Positions 4,059 to 6,741 of a stretch of DNA of 6,741 nt are shown in pieces. The DNA is from Promethearchaeota archaeon CR_4 (GTDB lineage Archaea; Asgardarchaeota; Lokiarchaeia; Sigyniarchaeales; CR-4). The stretch spans positions 14,180 to 20,920 of the forward strand of contig MBAA01000099.1 of the NCBI GenBank assembly GCA_001940655.1, read 5' to 3'. Within the stretch, counting starts at the first letter, position 1; each line of letters begins with the position of its first letter. A model generated the notes under the pieces. That model was given only the letters and a program-made list of their open reading frames with translations. It made no database searches and had not been told where the DNA came from. The position numbers and the translations under genes are program-made.

Positions 4059-5322
4059 GGAATTAGCCGATGACACGCTGCTGAAACGGGAGCGTCAGAA
4101 AAATTTCGTCTCGAGTGGAATTCGGGAACTGGATGAAATGATAGGGGGTGGGTTTCGATTGGGATCCCTTACTCTCATTCAGGAAAGCGTGGGCGCTGGT
4201 GGCGTAGTCCTCCTCAAGAATATAATCGAGGTACAGCTTGCGCTCGCGAATCGAGTGCTTGTGATTTATACTGACCCCACGCTCCAATACTACATATCGA
4301 AATTAGAAGCAATGCACGATCCAAACCTGAGTATCCTAAATCTCCTTCCAAAAGGCGCGGTGGACACGTCCTTCAACCGTCACGATATCAATCTCCGCAT
4401 AAAGGCTATACGAAGCAAGTTATTCCCGAGTCCCGTCCCTGTCTTTGTCGTGATGCTAACCCTTAATCCCTTCTTCCTCAATTTCGAGGAGGAGCAGGTC
4501 ATTCGCATCGTGTATGAAAACCTCGTCCTGACATTACAATACAAGACCATTGACCTCGTCCTTCTTCAGAAAGGTCTCGTGTCAGAGGGAATTGTGGCGA
4601 AATTGCAATCTTTATCTCATGGTGTTATCGATCTAACATCGCAATTTGAAGGGACTAACAAGCAGAACACAATCCGAATCCTTAAGATGGTTGAAACTGT
4701 GCCTGACGCGAATGTCGTGCCTTACGAGATCTTCTTTGACAAGTATACCCAAAAAGAACGTTTTATCATCAATACTGCATTCTTAACTTCGTTCGAGACG
4801 TTCCGCTCCCTCATCAAGTGGCGAGACGGGGAAACTAAGTTGTCACAATATCCTTATCTAATTGCACCTGTTCACTATTTTAATTCATTTCTGGAAATCG
4901 CCCTAAATTTAAACCCTGTGAAAGGACGAATCGAGCTCCTCGAAAAAGCTCAAGGTATTGGCCGGAAACTCGCGAAATCCGTTGAGCGCACGTACTTCCT
5001 AAGTGGTTCGGAACTTTTACGAGCGTGTATTCGGACAATTTCCTTACAAGGATGGGGAGCCGGCCAACTCAAGGCGTGCGAGCTCGAAGAAAACTTGATT
5101 ATCATCGGGCAGCGATTTCCCAACCAATTTAACGAGGAACCCTACCAAATTTTTATGGAGGGATTCTACCGGGGCGTCATCAAGACCATCCTTGGGCGAA
5201 ATGTGCGGTCTGCCCAGTTCGAGCGAAAAGAAGAAGGAAAAAATGGGCGCGTTTACGAGATTCAATTCCGCCTCGAGTTAATCCGAGAAGAGGAAGATGC
5301 CCACTTTGCCGAAGATCTCTAA
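4045..5322 (+). CDS. Degenerate RecA/KaiC-like domain fused to V4R/TRAPP-like domain
   Basis: Protein of 425 residues, no signal peptide or membrane segment. The N-terminus follows the KaiC/RadA pattern: VSSGIRELDEMIGGGFRLGS (22-41), then SLTLIQ where the family has a strand leading to the P-loop. The P-loop itself reads ESVGAGGVV (47-55) instead of a GxxGxGKT type, so the ATP-binding Lys and Thr are gone. Strand VLVIYTD (71-77) remains, and the Walker B region (about IDLVLLQ, 169-175) has one Asp ahead of the strand. Nucleotide hydrolysis is unlikely. Residues about 278-412 resemble V4R: helices (GRKLAKSVERTYF, GSELLRACIRTISLQGWG), strands CELEENLIIIGQ, then EPYQIFMEGFYRGVIKTILG and a final strand pair. 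The V4R zinc Cys residues are not seen. V4R shares a fold superfamily with TRAPP/Bet3. The GTPase overlap suggests a regulator, effector or scaffold role, which is inference. Confidence 0.68.
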   Translation: MSLDKELADDTLLKRERQKNFVSSGIRELDEMIGGGFRLGSLTLIQESVGAGGVVLLKNIIEVQLALANRVLVIYTDPTLQYYISKLEAMHDPNLSILNLLPKGAVDTSFNRHDINLRIKAIRSKLFPSPVPVFVVMLTLNPFFLNFEEEQVIRIVYENLVLTLQYKTIDLVLLQKGLVSEGIVAKLQSLSHGVIDLTSQFEGTNKQNTIRILKMVETVPDANVVPYEIFFDKYTQKERFIINTAFLTSFETFRSLIKWRDGETKLSQYPYLIAPVHYFNSFLEIALNLNPVKGRIELLEKAQGIGRKLAKSVERTYFLSGSELLRACIRTISLQGWGAGQLKACELEENLIIIGQRFPNQFNEEPYQIFMEGFYRGVIKTILGRNVRSAQFERKEEGKNGRVYEIQFRLELIREEEDAHFAEDL

Positions 5323-5349
5323 CATTATTGGGAAAGGAAAGCTGTGGTT

Positions 5350-6741
5350 TTAAGTGAAAAGCGCCTTCTGCCCAAATTCGATCTTGCGTCGGGCTAATTC
5401 TTTCGCAAATTTGTCATATGATTCGATGACTTCTTTGGTCAACGTGGCAGGAATTTTGGCAAGGGCTCCCTCGAAGTGGCGGTATTCGATAATATCAAAT
5501 TCTTCGAGGCGTTCTCGGATGGCGGCCATGCCAGCTTCCCGGCAGACGTTTTCGATGTCCGCTCCAGAATATCCTTCCAAGCGGCCAGCGAGCCCGGGTA
5601 AGCGATCCTTGACATCTGGAGTGATCCGCATCGGATCCGTATGAATCTTGAGAATATGCAAGCGTGCGGCTTGATCTGGCGCAGACACGTAAACTAACCG
5701 GTCAAATCTGCCTGGGCGGAGGAGTGCCCGGTCGATCTTATCCGGTCGGTTAGTGCTAGCCACGACGACCACGCCCTTCCGATCCTCGAGACCATCGAGC
5801 TCCGCGAGGATCTGGTTGACGATGGAATCATATACAGGTGTCCCCATTATTTCCTCGCTCCCACGTCCGCTGGCAATGGCGTCCAACTCGTCAAAATAAA
5901 CAATCGCAGGAGCGGCCATGCGAGCTTTGCGGAAAATCTCCCGTATCGCTCGTTCGCTTTCCCCCACGAATTTGTTGAAGATCTCAGGGCCTTTTACGGA
6001 GATAAAATTTGATTGGGACTCGGTCGCGCACGCTTTCGCGAGGAGTGTTTTACCACACCCAGGAGGGCCATAAATTAGAACTCCGTTGAGTGGACGAATG
6101 CCAGCTTTCTTGTAGAGATGGGGGTACTTCAAAGGCCATTCGATGGCCTCGATGAGTTCCTGCTTCACACTCTCGAGTCCCCCAATATCTACCCATTTCA
6201 CGTTGGGAATCTCAATGAAGACTTCGCGCATCGCGCTCGGTTCAACTAACTTTAACGCTTCTTGGAAGTCTTGATCCTCTATTTGGAGACCGATGAGGAT
6301 TTCCTCTGGAATGGGTTCCCCAAGCTTTATTTTCGGTAAGATGCGACGTAACGCGTGCATCGCCGCTTCCCGGCAGATCGCCATGATGTCCGCGCCAACG
6401 AATCCGTGTGCTTGCTGGGCATACTCCTCCATTTTTACATCTTCTGCGAGCGGCATACCACGCGTGTGGATCTGGAAGATCTCGACTCGTCCTTCGAGAT
6501 CTGGCACCTTCAATTCGATTTCCCGGTCGAGACGACCGGGGCGACGTAGGGCAGGGTCAAGAGAATTCTGCCGGTTAGTGGCACCAATTACAATCACTCG
6601 CCCCCGCTCTTTCAATCCATCGAGGAGGGACAATAATTGCGCTACAACGCGCCGTTCCACCTCCCCCATTACATCCTCTCGTTTCGGAGCAATGGAGTCA
6701 ATCTCGTCTATGAAAATAATGGAAGGGGCTTTCGCTGCAGC
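5350..6741 (-). CDS. cdc48: Cdc48/p97-type AAA+ ATPase, C-terminal part (5' end outside window)
   Basis: Unfoldase that extracts or remodels substrates by threading them through a hexamer, here 464 residues open to the window edge. Archaeal members are usually 700-800 residues, so the N domain and start of D1 are missing. Visible D1 parts are Walker B IIFIDEID (8-15), sensor/arginine-finger region GATNRQNSLDPALRRPGRLD (53-72) and the D1 lid. D2 follows: Walker A GPPGCGKT (225-232), pore loop KFVGESE (257-263), Walker B IVYFDELD (280-287), and STNRPDKIDRALLRPGRFD (329-347) with both arginine fingers. The protein ends in a helical tail (EFGQKALFT) with no hydrophobic-Tyr-X motif for proteasome docking. 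All visible motifs are intact. It converges on the V4R-like gene with a 27-bp gap, so the two are not co-transcribed. Confidence 0.97.
   Translation of the reverse strand, partial: AAAKAPSIIFIDEIDSIAPKREDVMGEVERRVVAQLLSLLDGLKERGRVIVIGATNRQNSLDPALRRPGRLDREIELKVPDLEGRVEIFQIHTRGMPLAEDVKMEEYAQQAHGFVGADIMAICREAAMHALRRILPKIKLGEPIPEEILIGLQIEDQDFQEALKLVEPSAMREVFIEIPNVKWVDIGGLESVKQELIEAIEWPLKYPHLYKKAGIRPLNGVLIYGPPGCGKTLLAKACATESQSNFISVKGPEIFNKFVGESERAIREIFRKARMAAPAIVYFDELDAIASGRGSEEIMGTPVYDSIVNQILAELDGLEDRKGVVVVASTNRPDKIDRALLRPGRFDRLVYVSAPDQAARLHILKIHTDPMRITPDVKDRLPGLAGRLEGYSGADIENVCREAGMAAIRERLEEFDIIEYRHFEGALAKIPATLTKEVIESYDKFAKELARRKIEFGQKALFT

Overview
The window looks like a piece of an Asgard (Promethearchaeota) archaeal genome. 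The evidence is an unusual mix. Translation genes are clearly archaeal: a small-subunit ribosomal protein uS10 of archaeal type and a tRNA-Leu that needs an intron removed. A Cdc48-type double AAA+ ATPase is also present. Alongside these sit eukaryote-like signalling and cytoskeletal genes: two Rab/Ras-superfamily small GTPases and a gelsolin-like domain protein. I cannot assign a class within Asgard archaea from this sequence alone.

Layout. Bases 1-351 hold the C-terminal two thirds of a Rab-like GTPase, cut by the window edge. uS10 (451-759) follows, then a T-rich stretch that could terminate transcription, then a gelsolin-like protein (876-1646) with two perfect 10-bp palindromes and a TATA-like box upstream. 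On the minus strand a tRNA-Leu(CAG) (1674-1795) has its CCA encoded and carries an apparent 34-nt intron in the D-loop. Next come a soluble PAS-histidine kinase (1954-3057, plus) and a single-domain thioredoxin-fold protein (3049-3342, minus), whose 3' ends overlap. A divergent spacer (3343-3530) leads into a two-gene unit on the plus strand: a second Rab/Arf-like GTPase (3531-4058) and an overlapping 425-residue protein (4045-5322). Convergent to this, on the minus strand, is the C-terminal 464 residues of Cdc48 (5350-6741, cut by the window edge).

The most interesting locus is 3531-5322. The small GTPase and its downstream partner overlap by 14 bp, and a good Shine-Dalgarno sequence inside the GTPase gene serves the partner's TTG start. 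The partner looks like a KaiC/RadA-type RecA fold whose Walker A has lost its Lys-Thr, followed by a C-terminal region resembling V4R. V4R belongs to the same fold superfamily as the TRAPP/Bet3 subunits that act on Rab GTPases in eukaryotes. I infer, but cannot prove, that the two products work together as a GTPase and its regulator or effector. The GTPases, the gelsolin-like protein and Cdc48 suggest an area rich in genes related to eukaryotic membrane, cytoskeleton and protein-remodelling systems. Only the GTPase/V4R pair shows direct operon-type coupling.
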